From Candidatus Merdimorpha stercoravium (lineage in GTDB: Bacteria; Bacteroidota; Bacteroidia; Flavobacteriales; UBA1820): a stretch of DNA of 8,980 nucleotides. This document shows positions 1-6,962 of the stretch, piece by piece (the first letter of the stretch is position 1; every line of letters starts with the position of its first letter). The translations under genes and the position numbers were made by a program. The notes below the pieces were generated by a model that was not told the DNA's origin, searched no databases, and was given only the letters and a program-made list of their open reading frames with translations. The DNA is taken from assembly GCA_018715295.1 (NCBI GenBank), contig DVLY01000007.1, forward strand, positions 1 through 8,980, written 5' to 3'.

Positions 1-1
1 T

Positions 2-1519
2 TTCAGTAGTTCTCTTTCAGTTATATTTTCCGATACGCCGACGCTTCCCCTGGGCGAGCCGTACAAGGTTTACGTCGCTTTATTGCAGCGATATCCCGAG
101 GCTGATTCTGGGCGTAATCCCGGCAATACTACCATCACGGTATCGACTTCGGTGGGAGATTTTACCTTCACCAAACCGGAACGGACTCTTGACCCCGGAA
201 AGCGCTACACGTTGAGCGACCTGAACATCAATGCCGGGCAAACCCTGATCACCAACGAAGCCGAATGGAACCAGGCAATCGCCGAAGGAAAAGATAACCT
301 CACCCTCGGTGGGGACGTGGAACTCACATCCTCCGCCACCCTGCCCACCTACGATGTAACCGTAAGGGGCGACTACACCCTCACGATGAATGTCGAAGGA
401 CGGACTTCTTCTGCCTACAGCGACGATGTATTGTACATTCCTGCGGCCAATAGCCGTGCGGATATCCCTTCGAAACTGACCCTGACGGAAGGGGCGGACC
501 TGACGGTCAAGAACGGCTATCTGTATATCAACGATCTGGAAATAGACGGCAACGGCAGCGAACTCTCGGGCGATGGCGGCCGCCTGGTGATTACGAACGA
601 TCTGACCGTTGCTCCCGGTGCAAGCGCCACGATCGCTCCGAACCTGATAGTCAGTTGCAACAGTCACTTCTGTGAAGGTGGTACCCTGACGATAAACAAT
701 GATGTGTATTACTATGACTATTTTCCTTCCCCGAACCATTATGCAATATATGTACCCTTCGCCGCACAAGTGGGGTACTCCGATTTCGACTACTGGTACG
801 TGAAAAATGGCTCCTGTTTGATAGGAATGGATGATAGCGATACTTATTGGGGTACTAGAAATGGCAATAGAGTCACGCAAGGAACGTCGGCTTTCGGTTA
901 CAACCTGACTAAGGACACAACCTATCTGTCCCCCTCACGATTCAACACAAATATAAAGGCCTGCATGATAAAATCGGCTAATATTGATGTCTCCGGATCT
1001 CAGGGATCAGAGAAAGAATTTGTTGCGGGAAGTGTCTATACAGGGACTTTTGAAGACGTTTCTGCTTCCAATCCTCTTGGAGCCCGGATGACCTTCGGCA
1101 TCCCCAGCAAGGGACATTTGCCCGTCGCTTTGACGGGGTACTACGACTACCGGCCCGGGACGATCGATTGCATCAATAATGAGAACAAAACAGGCGGCAC
1201 GGACAGCATGGACCTCTACATCGCGCTGGCCACCAAGCAGTATTCGGTCGATACGGAAAACCCTGCTACTTATCCCGGCGGCTCGAGCGGCGATCTGGCC
1301 AGCGACCCGAACATCGTGGCCTACGGACGTCTGACCAGCTCGGAAGCCACGAGTGATTATCAGTCTTTCCGCATCGAGCTCACCTACAAGGACAACAACT
1401 TCACCCCCACGGGCGATCTGTACCTGCTCATCACCGCTACCAGCAGCAAGGACGGTATTCAGCATACCGGCAGCACCTCCAGCGTGCTGTTTTTGGACGA
1501 GCTGCAGTTGGTGTATTAA
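2..1519 (+). CDS. Fimbrillin-like / PCMD-domain surface protein, C-terminal part (5' end outside window)
   Basis: The frame is open from base 2 to the TAA at 1517-1519 with no convincing start, so the gene begins upstream; 505 residues are visible. Residues about 15-75 (PLGEPYKVYVALL, then a DFTFTKP strand and LDPGKRYTLSD) resemble the end of a fimbrillin-like (Mfa-like) domain of Bacteroidales surface proteins. Residues about 80-230 are alternating short beta strands rich in T, G, N and D, suggesting a beta-helix or beta-sandwich. Residues about 320-505 match the PCMD family (putative carbohydrate metabolism domain): a VAGSVYTGTF strand, an RMTFGIP stretch, a GYYDYRPGT motif and the terminal SSVLFLDELQLVY strand. 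PCMD proteins are usually exported and sit near glycan-use or adhesin genes; the exact role is unknown. The stretch 701-1020 is much more AT-rich (about 44% GC) than its flanks. Family assignment is from remembered motifs; the export signal cannot be seen. Confidence 0.8.
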   Translation, partial: FSSSLSVIFSDTPTLPLGEPYKVYVALLQRYPEADSGRNPGNTTITVSTSVGDFTFTKPERTLDPGKRYTLSDLNINAGQTLITNEAEWNQAIAEGKDNLTLGGDVELTSSATLPTYDVTVRGDYTLTMNVEGRTSSAYSDDVLYIPAANSRADIPSKLTLTEGADLTVKNGYLYINDLEIDGNGSELSGDGGRLVITNDLTVAPGASATIAPNLIVSCNSHFCEGGTLTINNDVYYYDYFPSPNHYAIYVPFAAQVGYSDFDYWYVKNGSCLIGMDDSDTYWGTRNGNRVTQGTSAFGYNLTKDTTYLSPSRFNTNIKACMIKSANIDVSGSQGSEKEFVAGSVYTGTFEDVSASNPLGARMTFGIPSKGHLPVALTGYYDYRPGTIDCINNENKTGGTDSMDLYIALATKQYSVDTENPATYPGGSSGDLASDPNIVAYGRLTSSEATSDYQSFRIELTYKDNNFTPTGDLYLLITATSSKDGIQHTGSTSSVLFLDELQLVY

Positions 1520-1544
1520 AACACATCTTTGACTTTCCACTCTC

Positions 1545-1588
1545 GTAAAAAACGGGGCGGCGCCTAAAGGCGCCGCCCCGTTTTTTTA
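1545..1588 (+). terminator. Strong intrinsic terminator after the PCMD gene
   Basis: A perfect GC-rich 12-bp stem (CGGGGCGGCGCC at 1553-1564 with its complement at 1569-1580) has a TAAA loop and is followed by seven T (1581-1587). Six A on the left (1547-1552) extend the stem to 18 bp and make it potentially bidirectional. It lies 25 bases after the TAA of the surface protein gene and about 100 bases before the next gene, which reads the same way, so it separates two transcription units. Confidence 0.93.
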
Positions 1589-1632
1589 CGGATCAGTACG
1601 TAAGCTCGGCAGAGGGAAGCCTTGTTTTTTGC

Positions 1633-1640
1633 TACCTTTA
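1633..1640 (+). promoter_or_regulatory. Possible Bacteroidota -7 promoter box (TACCTTTA)
   Basis: TACCTTTA matches the Bacteroidota sigma-ABfr -7 consensus TAnnTTTG at all but the last base. It sits in the AT-rich gap after the terminator and about 50 bases before the ATG at 1690. No TTTG -33 box is visible at the usual spacing. This is a motif match only; it is the best promoter candidate for the phosphoesterase gene. Confidence 0.4.
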
Positions 1641-1689
1641 CATCAAAATAGGACGGAGGTATTCGCCGCCGTCGTTTCCCTTGTTCCCG

Positions 1690-2193
1690 ATGAAGAAAAT
1701 CCTGCTGCTCTCCGACACCCACGGCACCCTCGATGCGGCCATCCTGCGCCACGCCCGGGAAGCCGACCAGATATGGCATGCGGGCGACATCGGCTCGATG
1801 GCCGTTGCCGAAGGCCTCTCGGCCGCAGCCCCCCTTCGCGCCGTCTATGGCAATGCCGACGGCGGGGAGATCCGCGCCGCATTTCCCGAGCGGCTTCGCT
1901 TTGTCGAGGAAGGGGTGGAAGTCCTGCTCAAACACATCGGAGGCTATCCCGGACACTACGACCGCAGCGTGCAGGAGGAACTCTTCGCCGCTCCCCCCAC
2001 GCTGTTCGTCTGCGGGCATTCGCACATCCTGAAAGTGATGATGGACCGTCGTCTGGGCGTCATGCACTTCAACCCCGGTGCCGCCGGGAGATACGGCATC
2101 CACCGCGTGCGCACCCTGCTGCGCTTTACACTCGAAAACGGGAAAATCGACCACCTGGAGGCCATCGAACTGGGTCCCCGCGCGGGGTGGTAA
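1690..2193 (+). CDS. YfcE/MJ0936-type metallophosphoesterase
   Basis: This 167-residue protein is a calcineurin-like phosphoesterase of the small YfcE/MJ0936/Vps29 group, which hydrolyses phosphodiesters using two metal ions. No signal peptide is seen, so it is probably cytoplasmic. The motifs appear in order: SDTHG (residues 8-12, D9 and H11), GD (32-33), GNAD (54-57), KHIGGYPGHY (81-90, supplying H82), GHSH (109-112) and NPGAAG (128-133). All expected metal ligands are present, so it should be active. The length is normal for the family. ATG 1690 is preferred over the in-frame TTG at 1681 because MKKILLLSDTHG is the typical family N-terminus. No clear Shine-Dalgarno is seen, which is common in this phylum. 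The gene stands alone, after a strong terminator and convergent with the M16 operon, so its substrate cannot be inferred from neighbours. Confidence 0.93.
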   Translation: MKKILLLSDTHGTLDAAILRHAREADQIWHAGDIGSMAVAEGLSAAAPLRAVYGNADGGEIRAAFPERLRFVEEGVEVLLKHIGGYPGHYDRSVQEELFAAPPTLFVCGHSHILKVMMDRRLGVMHFNPGAAGRYGIHRVRTLLRFTLENGKIDHLEAIELGPRAGW

Positions 2194-2276
2194 TTTTATG
2201 CAAAATATTGCTTTGGCAAAACGGGGCTCTTGATGCGGCAGAAGGGTAAAAACACGCTCCCCTTTCCCCGAACCGC

Positions 2277-4925
2277 CTACCGGAACACCTTCTCGGGGAT
2301 GGACACTCCCGGATCGACCGAAGTGGTCTTCCAGATGATCCTTCCGCTCTCGTCCCGGATCTCGGTGGTAAAGGGATACATCACCCCATCCACTTCCTTG
2401 TAGTCCCTGTAATCGGAATACGAGGCGATCTTCTCCGGTTCGTAGCGCGTCAGCCGGCCGTTCTCGTCGGTTTCCTTCACGGCCCGCGAAGCCACCTCCT
2501 CGATGCGCAGCACCCGGTAATCCTCCGTCGAAAAATAGTAGTTCTGCATCCTCCCCTCGGGCAAGGTTACGTTCATCCGGTAGGTGAAATGCCCCAACAC
2601 CGGCACGATGCTGTCCAATTCCGCCTGGAAGCCTTCCTTTTCGTAATCCAGCAGCGGGAAGATCGAGCGGGACAGACGGCCCTTTTCCACCGCATCGGCC
2701 GAAAGAGCGGTCGTGGTATTCTCTACCTTGGTGTATCCCATGTTGCCGTTGTAGGTTGTCTTGAGATAAACCTCGTCGTCGAAGAGCAGCAACTGCTGGT
2801 AGTAAAACGGCAAACGCGTCAGCACCACCGCCTGGAGTTTTCTCTCGCCGATAAGGATGTCGTACTGCTGTCGGAGCGTCTTGACCGCCCGCATTTTCTT
2901 TTCGCCGCCCATCGCCTCGAAGTACCGCTCCAGCACATTCCGCGCCGAGATGCTGTCGGTGATCGGCTGGGACAACGAAGGCCGTGCCACCCGCTGGGCC
3001 GTCTTGTCGTAAAACGTCACGTCGTACCCGGCCAACTCCAAAGGCGGCACCACCTTGCGCGCATCGCCGTAGATGACGATCCGGAACTGCGAAGGCTTGA
3101 TGTACTTTTGCGCCACCCGCATTACATCCTCGGCCGTTACGTCGTTGATCTGGCGGAGAATGTCTTCCAGAAAATCCCGCTTTACCGTACCGTTTTCCAC
3201 CGCAACACCGTAACTGCCCATCGCTTCCCGGTCCTCGAACGAAAGGGCGATCCGTCCGATCAGGTACTGCTTGACCGAAGCCAGGGTCGTCGAGTCCAAC
3301 GGCGTTCGACGGATACTCTGCAACCGGGCCGTTTTTTCGGTAATGGTCCGAACGGCATCCAGATTGGGCACCCGCGCAGAGAGATACATGTATCCCCCCA
3401 ACGGATCGGGCGAGAGCAAGAACACGTTTTCCGATTGCGCAGCTGCCCCCAGCGAAGCCTGGATATTGCCCAACAGATCGCCGCCCATCAAATGGTTGAT
3501 GATCATCGCCGGAAAAACATCCGGGGAATTGTAATCGAACTCCGCAATGTTCGAGATGATGATCCGGCTGTCGCGTGCCGAAGGATCGTGGATAAAGTCG
3601 ATCGCGGTAGAAGGCAGGTCGTTCACTGAGGATATCTTGTCCTGCGGCACCTCGGCCTTTCCCCAAAAGCGGAAACGGCCCTCGACCAATTTCCGGGCCT
3701 GTGCTTCGGTAATATCCCCCAGGACCAGCAGGACGGCATTGTTCGGACGCCAGTAGGTACTGTAATACTCCTGGCAGTCGTTGACCGTAATGCGGTCGAT
3801 CGTCTGGGGGGAAGCGAACTCCCCGGAAGGCACTTTCCCTCCGAAGGCCAAAGCCCGGTACACCCGGTTGAGGATTTCGCTCGGGCGGGTATCGGCGAGC
3901 GCATAGTCGTCCTTCATCGCCTGTTTTTCGGCAAAGAACTCCTGCAAGGGAAACGAAGGGCGCAGAACCACATCGGCGAAAAGGTTGAAGTTTTGTGCAG
4001 CGTATCTCGAAAGTCCCGAGACGTAAAAACTGCTGCGCGTCATCCGGTAGCGGCTACCCATATTGGCCAGCGAATCGGTGATCTGTGCCTTGGTGCGGTT
4101 CTGTACTCCCGCCAGCAACATGGCTGCCGTCAGGTCGGAAACGCCCTTTTTGTCTTTCTCGAACACCCTGTGGTTGCTGATCCCTATGTAGAACGTTACG
4201 ATCGGTATCGAACTGTCGGGATAGACGAGCACCTTCAGCCCGTTGTCCAGGGTAAAGCGCACGGGAGTGGCTATTTTTACATAAGGCGGCTGGGCAGGTT
4301 GCGGCAGGCTTTCATACACCTTTGCCTGGTACGCATCGGCCGCCATCAAAGTATCGGCAAGGGTTTTCGGCCCCAACTCCGACTCGGTATCGGCCAGCGA
4401 AATTCCGTAGAGCGAAGCCAATGCCGCCTTGATCTGCACATCCCGCCGGCGCAGCGAATCGCGCTCCGCCTGCGAAACGACATAACTGGCCGCCGAAGAA
4501 TCCGCTGGAGCGAAAACAAGCTCCGCCGGGGCAAGCGTATCGCCCGGAACCGTTCCCGCATCGCTCGCCCGGGAAGACGGTACTACTTGTGCCGAATCCT
4601 GCGCCAAGGTCTGTCCTGCGGGCACAGCGGCCACCGTATCCGAAGGCAGCCCCAGGATACGTTCCATCGCCCGGAGAGCCTGCAGCGAATCTTTTCCCTG
4701 CTGCGTTCTTTGCGAGGCCTGCTGCGAAACGGTATCCTTCATCGGAGACAAATATCCACGCAGGGTATCGCCCACCGAGGCCACCTCTGTCGTATCCGCC
4801 GGCAGCATCCCGGGCAGGTCGTACCCTTTTACGGTCCAGCCCGACAGCAGGCAGGCCGCAACAAGTCCCAAGCCCTGCAGCCGGATTTTTATTCCGAAAA
4901 ACCGTATCGAAGCGCCCTTCTTCAT
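2277..4925 (-). CDS. M16-family (pitrilysin-fold) protein without zinc motif, with long linker and C-terminal LolA-like domain
   Basis: This 882-residue protein is predicted to be exported. Residues 1-34 form a basic n-region and a hydrophobic core (LGLVAACLLSGW); cleavage after VKG is plausible, though VAAC at 22-25 could also be read as a lipobox. Residues about 36-218 are a low-complexity A/S/T/Q/P-rich stretch with eleven DT or DS pairs, probably disordered. The M16 fold starts near residue 220 (FTLDNGLKVLVYPDSS). Where active M16 enzymes have HxxEH, this protein reads GVSDLTAAM (261-269), so all three catalytic positions are replaced (D264, A267, A268). The motif AEKQAMKDD (332-340) aligns with the region of the third zinc ligand. 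A second M16 domain spans about 430-640. Residues about 660-882 (from VLERYFEAMGG) resemble the LolA/lipoprotein-sorting fold seen at the end of some Bacteroidota M16 proteins. It is the last gene of the operon, 11 nt after its M16 partner. I expect a non-catalytic subunit or a binding protein in the periplasm. Confidence 0.88.
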   Translation of the reverse strand: MKKGASIRFFGIKIRLQGLGLVAACLLSGWTVKGYDLPGMLPADTTEVASVGDTLRGYLSPMKDTVSQQASQRTQQGKDSLQALRAMERILGLPSDTVAAVPAGQTLAQDSAQVVPSSRASDAGTVPGDTLAPAELVFAPADSSAASYVVSQAERDSLRRRDVQIKAALASLYGISLADTESELGPKTLADTLMAADAYQAKVYESLPQPAQPPYVKIATPVRFTLDNGLKVLVYPDSSIPIVTFYIGISNHRVFEKDKKGVSDLTAAMLLAGVQNRTKAQITDSLANMGSRYRMTRSSFYVSGLSRYAAQNFNLFADVVLRPSFPLQEFFAEKQAMKDDYALADTRPSEILNRVYRALAFGGKVPSGEFASPQTIDRITVNDCQEYYSTYWRPNNAVLLVLGDITEAQARKLVEGRFRFWGKAEVPQDKISSVNDLPSTAIDFIHDPSARDSRIIISNIAEFDYNSPDVFPAMIINHLMGGDLLGNIQASLGAAAQSENVFLLSPDPLGGYMYLSARVPNLDAVRTITEKTARLQSIRRTPLDSTTLASVKQYLIGRIALSFEDREAMGSYGVAVENGTVKRDFLEDILRQINDVTAEDVMRVAQKYIKPSQFRIVIYGDARKVVPPLELAGYDVTFYDKTAQRVARPSLSQPITDSISARNVLERYFEAMGGEKKMRAVKTLRQQYDILIGERKLQAVVLTRLPFYYQQLLLFDDEVYLKTTYNGNMGYTKVENTTTALSADAVEKGRLSRSIFPLLDYEKEGFQAELDSIVPVLGHFTYRMNVTLPEGRMQNYYFSTEDYRVLRIEEVASRAVKETDENGRLTRYEPEKIASYSDYRDYKEVDGVMYPFTTEIRDESGRIIWKTTSVDPGVSIPEKVFR

Positions 4926-4937
4926 TTCCTTTCTCCC
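4926..4937 (-). promoter_or_regulatory. Ribosome binding site overlapping the upstream stop codon
   Basis: On the minus strand the sequence reads TAG-GGAGAAAGGAA-ATG. The purine-rich AGGGAG (4938-4933) overlaps the TAG stop of the upstream M16 gene and lies 7 nt before the ATG at 4925. A second AAGGA follows. This fixes the start of the 882-residue protein and suggests translational coupling between the two M16 genes. Confidence 0.65.
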
Positions 4938-6346
4938 TAATCCGTCCCTTGCGAAGGGGGAAGTTCATAGATCGTTTTCATGTTGTCGTTGCGCAAAAAA
5001 CGCCGCACTACCGTCCGCACATCCTCTTGCGTATATTCCAAAAGCTGTTCCATCCTCCGGTTGAACTGCCCCGCATCGCCGAACAGCGATTCGTTCAAGG
5101 CCAGGGTGAGCGCCATTCCCTGGTTGGACGAAATGTATTCCCAGGCCGACATCCGCGCCGTATTGAGCGCCTTGGTCAATTCGGCAGGCGAAATATCGAA
5201 GTTTTTCATCCGCTCCAACTCCTCGCGCACCACCTTTTCCACCTGAGAAATATCGCCTCCCGGTTTGAGCGAAACTTTCACGGCAAAGACCGAAGCGCGT
5301 TCCATCGGCAGCACTTTGTATCCCACTTCGGTGGCTATGCCTTCCTCCTCGACCAATCGGCGGGAAAGCCGCGACCCGTCCGGAGCCGCCAACACCGTCC
5401 CGATAAAGTCGAACACCCCGAACTGATGGTCCGAATACGGCAATACCTGCCATGCGAACACCACCGAGGATGTTCCCTGCTCCACGAACAGCGTATCGGA
5501 ATGCCGCTTTTGCTCTACGGTCGTAAGGATACCTCCCCCCACATCCACCGCCTTTCCGTCGGAAAGCACCACCGTATCGGCCACCGCATCCCCCACGGAA
5601 AACACCGTCGGGTTCAGTTCTACCTGCACGGTATCGGGCGGGAGCAAGGAAAACATCTCCACCACGTACTTGCGCACCGAATCCGGGTGTACGTCCCCGC
5701 TGACGGCCAGTACGGCTTTCTTCGGAGAAAAATACAAGGATTCGTAGGCTTTGGCCGCCTGCATCGTCATCCCGCTGTCCAGGGCTGCCACTTCGGGGAC
5801 CAGGCGCAGATTGACCGTGCGCACCATCTCGCGCAAGGCTTCGTCCTCCCGTCCCGACAAATCTTCGCTGCGCGCCGCATCCTCCCGGCGGATATGCCCG
5901 AGTACCTGCCGGTACGCAGCCGTATCTTCCCGAAATCCGTACGCCCGTTCACTGGCCAGCCAGATAGCCCCTTTGAGCATATTCGAAGAAAAACTGTCGC
6001 TGAAGAAAACCACATCCGACCCGACCTCCACCGAAGTTTCCCCGCCGTAGGTATCGAGGATCGAGCGGTATTCTCCCGGGGAGAGATGCCTCGTCGATTC
6101 GGTCAGCATCCCGGCTACCACACGGTTCACTCCGGCCAAGGTGCTGGGTTCGTCGTTCAATCCGCTGCGGTAGAGCAGCGCCACGGACACTACCGGCGAA
6201 CGGTGGTCGGGATGCACCAGCACCCGCAAGCCCGAAGGCATCACGAAACGCTCGTACTCCACCTGCTGCCCGCACAAAACGGCCGGGAGCACCGCTGCCG
6301 CGAGCGCCATCCACCATTTCCCCGCTCTCTTTATCGCCGATCCCAT
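4937..6346 (-). CDS. M16-family (pitrilysin-fold) protein lacking the HxxEH motif
   Basis: This 469-residue exported protein has the usual length of a single two-domain M16B subunit. The start at 6346 (MGSAIKRAGKWWMALAA) gives a proper signal peptide with cleavage near CG-QQ (residues 25-28); the frame is open further upstream, but that extension is charged and not signal-like. The M16 fold begins at FVMPSGLRVLVHPDHRSPVV (34-53), followed by LLYRSGLNDEPSTLAGVNRV (57-76). Here GVNRVVAGM (72-80) stands at the place of the catalytic G..HFLEHM, so R75, A78 and G79 replace His, Glu and His. No HxxEH occurs anywhere in the protein. SPKKAVLAVSGDVHPDSVRK marks the end of the first domain, and the second runs to the C-terminus. 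It lies 117 nt after the SPOR gene and 11 nt before the larger M16 gene, so the three are probably one transcript. It is most likely a non-catalytic partner of the larger protein. Confidence 0.88.
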   Translation of the reverse strand: MGSAIKRAGKWWMALAAAVLPAVLCGQQVEYERFVMPSGLRVLVHPDHRSPVVSVALLYRSGLNDEPSTLAGVNRVVAGMLTESTRHLSPGEYRSILDTYGGETSVEVGSDVVFFSDSFSSNMLKGAIWLASERAYGFREDTAAYRQVLGHIRREDAARSEDLSGREDEALREMVRTVNLRLVPEVAALDSGMTMQAAKAYESLYFSPKKAVLAVSGDVHPDSVRKYVVEMFSLLPPDTVQVELNPTVFSVGDAVADTVVLSDGKAVDVGGGILTTVEQKRHSDTLFVEQGTSSVVFAWQVLPYSDHQFGVFDFIGTVLAAPDGSRLSRRLVEEEGIATEVGYKVLPMERASVFAVKVSLKPGGDISQVEKVVREELERMKNFDISPAELTKALNTARMSAWEYISSNQGMALTLALNESLFGDAGQFNRRMEQLLEYTQEDVRTVVRRFLRNDNMKTIYELPPSQGTD

Positions 6347-6463
6347 CGTCTGTTTGTTTCTCTCGTTTTCACTTTCACGCCTTCTCTCTTCGCACCTCCC
6401 GGCACACCCGTCGGGCGATCCCGGTGCCGCATTCACGCCGCTCCGACCGCTTTGCCGATCCGC

Positions 6464-6865
6464 TTACCAATCGTAGACCGTGATCTTTTTTGCCCGCACG
6501 AAAGCGCCCGAATAGTCCGGGTTTTGCTTGAGCACGGCCAAGGCTTGCTGCGCCTGCTGCTGGGTCAGGTAAGCCCCCACGAAGACCTTGTAGTCCGGCG
6601 TATCGTATTCCATCTCGACGTGTTCCATCGGATAGGCTTCCCGGAATGCCTCGAGTACGCGGGTAGCCTGCTGTTTGCGTCCGTAGTAGATCTGGATGAC
6701 AAAACCATCCACCTTGCGCCCGTCGTCGTTGTTTTCCACCCGCAAGCGGAGCAACTCCTCGATCCGGGGATCGGCCTGGATCTGCACCCGGCCGGTGGAC
6801 TGACCCTGCGCCTGGAACGCCCCGCACAAAACCAGCGCCAGAATACCTATCTTCAATCCTTTCAT
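6464..6865 (-). CDS. Secreted SPOR-domain protein
   Basis: This 133-residue protein has a signal peptide (MKGLKIGILALVLCG, likely cleavage after AQG at 19-21), a short linker with QADPRIEELLRLRVE (30-44), and one SPOR domain at about 53-130. The SPOR domain begins DGFVIQIYYG and contains the typical DYKVFVGAYLTQQQA strand-helix and a closing GAFVRAKKI. SPOR domains bind peptidoglycan glycan strands lacking stem peptides, often at division sites; here the protein would be free in the periplasm because no membrane anchor remains. The ATG at 6865 is chosen because the upstream in-frame TTG at 6901 lies inside the -7 promoter box. It is the first gene of the operon with the two M16-family genes. 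A similar 'DPRI ... GY.VQI' SPOR family is common in Bacteroidales, which supports the call. Confidence 0.9.
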   Translation of the reverse strand: MKGLKIGILALVLCGAFQAQGQSTGRVQIQADPRIEELLRLRVENNDDGRKVDGFVIQIYYGRKQQATRVLEAFREAYPMEHVEMEYDTPDYKVFVGAYLTQQQAQQALAVLKQNPDYSGAFVRAKKITVYDW

Positions 6866-6898
6866 TTTCAGAAAACGCGAATACTGTTGCGTAAGAGA

Positions 6899-6906
6899 CA
6901 AATTTA
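6899..6906 (-). promoter_or_regulatory. -7 promoter box (TAAATTTG) for the SPOR-M16 operon
   Basis: Read on the minus strand, 6906-6899 is TAAATTTG, a perfect match to the Bacteroidota -7 consensus TAnnTTTG. Transcription would start near 6890-6895, giving a leader of about 25-30 nt before the ATG at 6865. T-rich sequence lies at the -33 position, but there is no exact TTTG. The box also rules out translation from the TTG at 6901. Confidence 0.65.
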
Positions 6907-6919
6907 AGGATTACCCCGT

Positions 6920-6948
6920 AAAAAAGCTCTAAAAAAAGCCTAAAAAAA
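6920..6948. other. Helically phased A-tracts (probable curved DNA) in the divergent promoter
   Basis: Three A-tracts of 6, 7 and 7 bases occupy 6920-6925, 6931-6937 and 6942-6948. Their centres are about 11 bp apart, close to one helical turn. An AAATTT at 6900-6905 lies about two turns further on. Phased A-tracts bend DNA and can act as UP-type elements or as sites for nucleoid proteins. They lie between the two outward-facing -7 boxes. Confidence 0.6.
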
Positions 6949-6949
6949 C

Positions 6950-6957
6950 TAATTTTG
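6950..6957 (+). promoter_or_regulatory. -7 promoter box (TAATTTTG) for the DUF3109 gene
   Basis: TAATTTTG is a perfect match to TAnnTTTG. It ends only 5 nt before the ATG at 6963, so the expected start of transcription falls at or next to the start codon and would give a leaderless or nearly leaderless mRNA. No TTTG -33 box is seen; that region is occupied by A-tracts. Confidence 0.6.
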
Positions 6958-6962
6958 CCACC

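Noticed and set aside
80..880. A 266-codon minus-strand open frame within the surface protein gene
   Set aside because: It is antisense to a coherent beta-rich surface protein that continues into a PCMD domain, and has no domain or plausible start context.
2176..2187. The palindrome CCCCGCGCGGGG at the end of the phosphoesterase gene, considered as a terminator
   Set aside because: It lies inside the coding sequence, leaves only a 4-bp stem once a loop is allowed, and is followed by TGGTAATTTT rather than a clean T-run. No good terminator is visible in the 83-nt convergent gap 2194-2276 either.
1564..3666. A 700-codon minus-strand open frame running from the terminator through the phosphoesterase into the large M16 gene
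   Set aside because: It starts in the terminator hairpin and crosses two convincing genes in other frames. Its sequence is Gly/Arg-rich with no motif.
6347..6436. A longer start for the 469-residue M16 protein, adding 30 residues
   Set aside because: The added residues are charged and hydrophilic and would bury the signal peptide, which begins properly at the ATG at 6346.
4589..6907. A 772-codon plus-strand open frame antisense to the SPOR-M16 operon
   Set aside because: It mirrors the minus-strand codon pattern, is rich in Arg, His and Pro, shows no recognisable domain, and overlaps three genes with clear family motifs. Long antisense frames are expected at this GC content.
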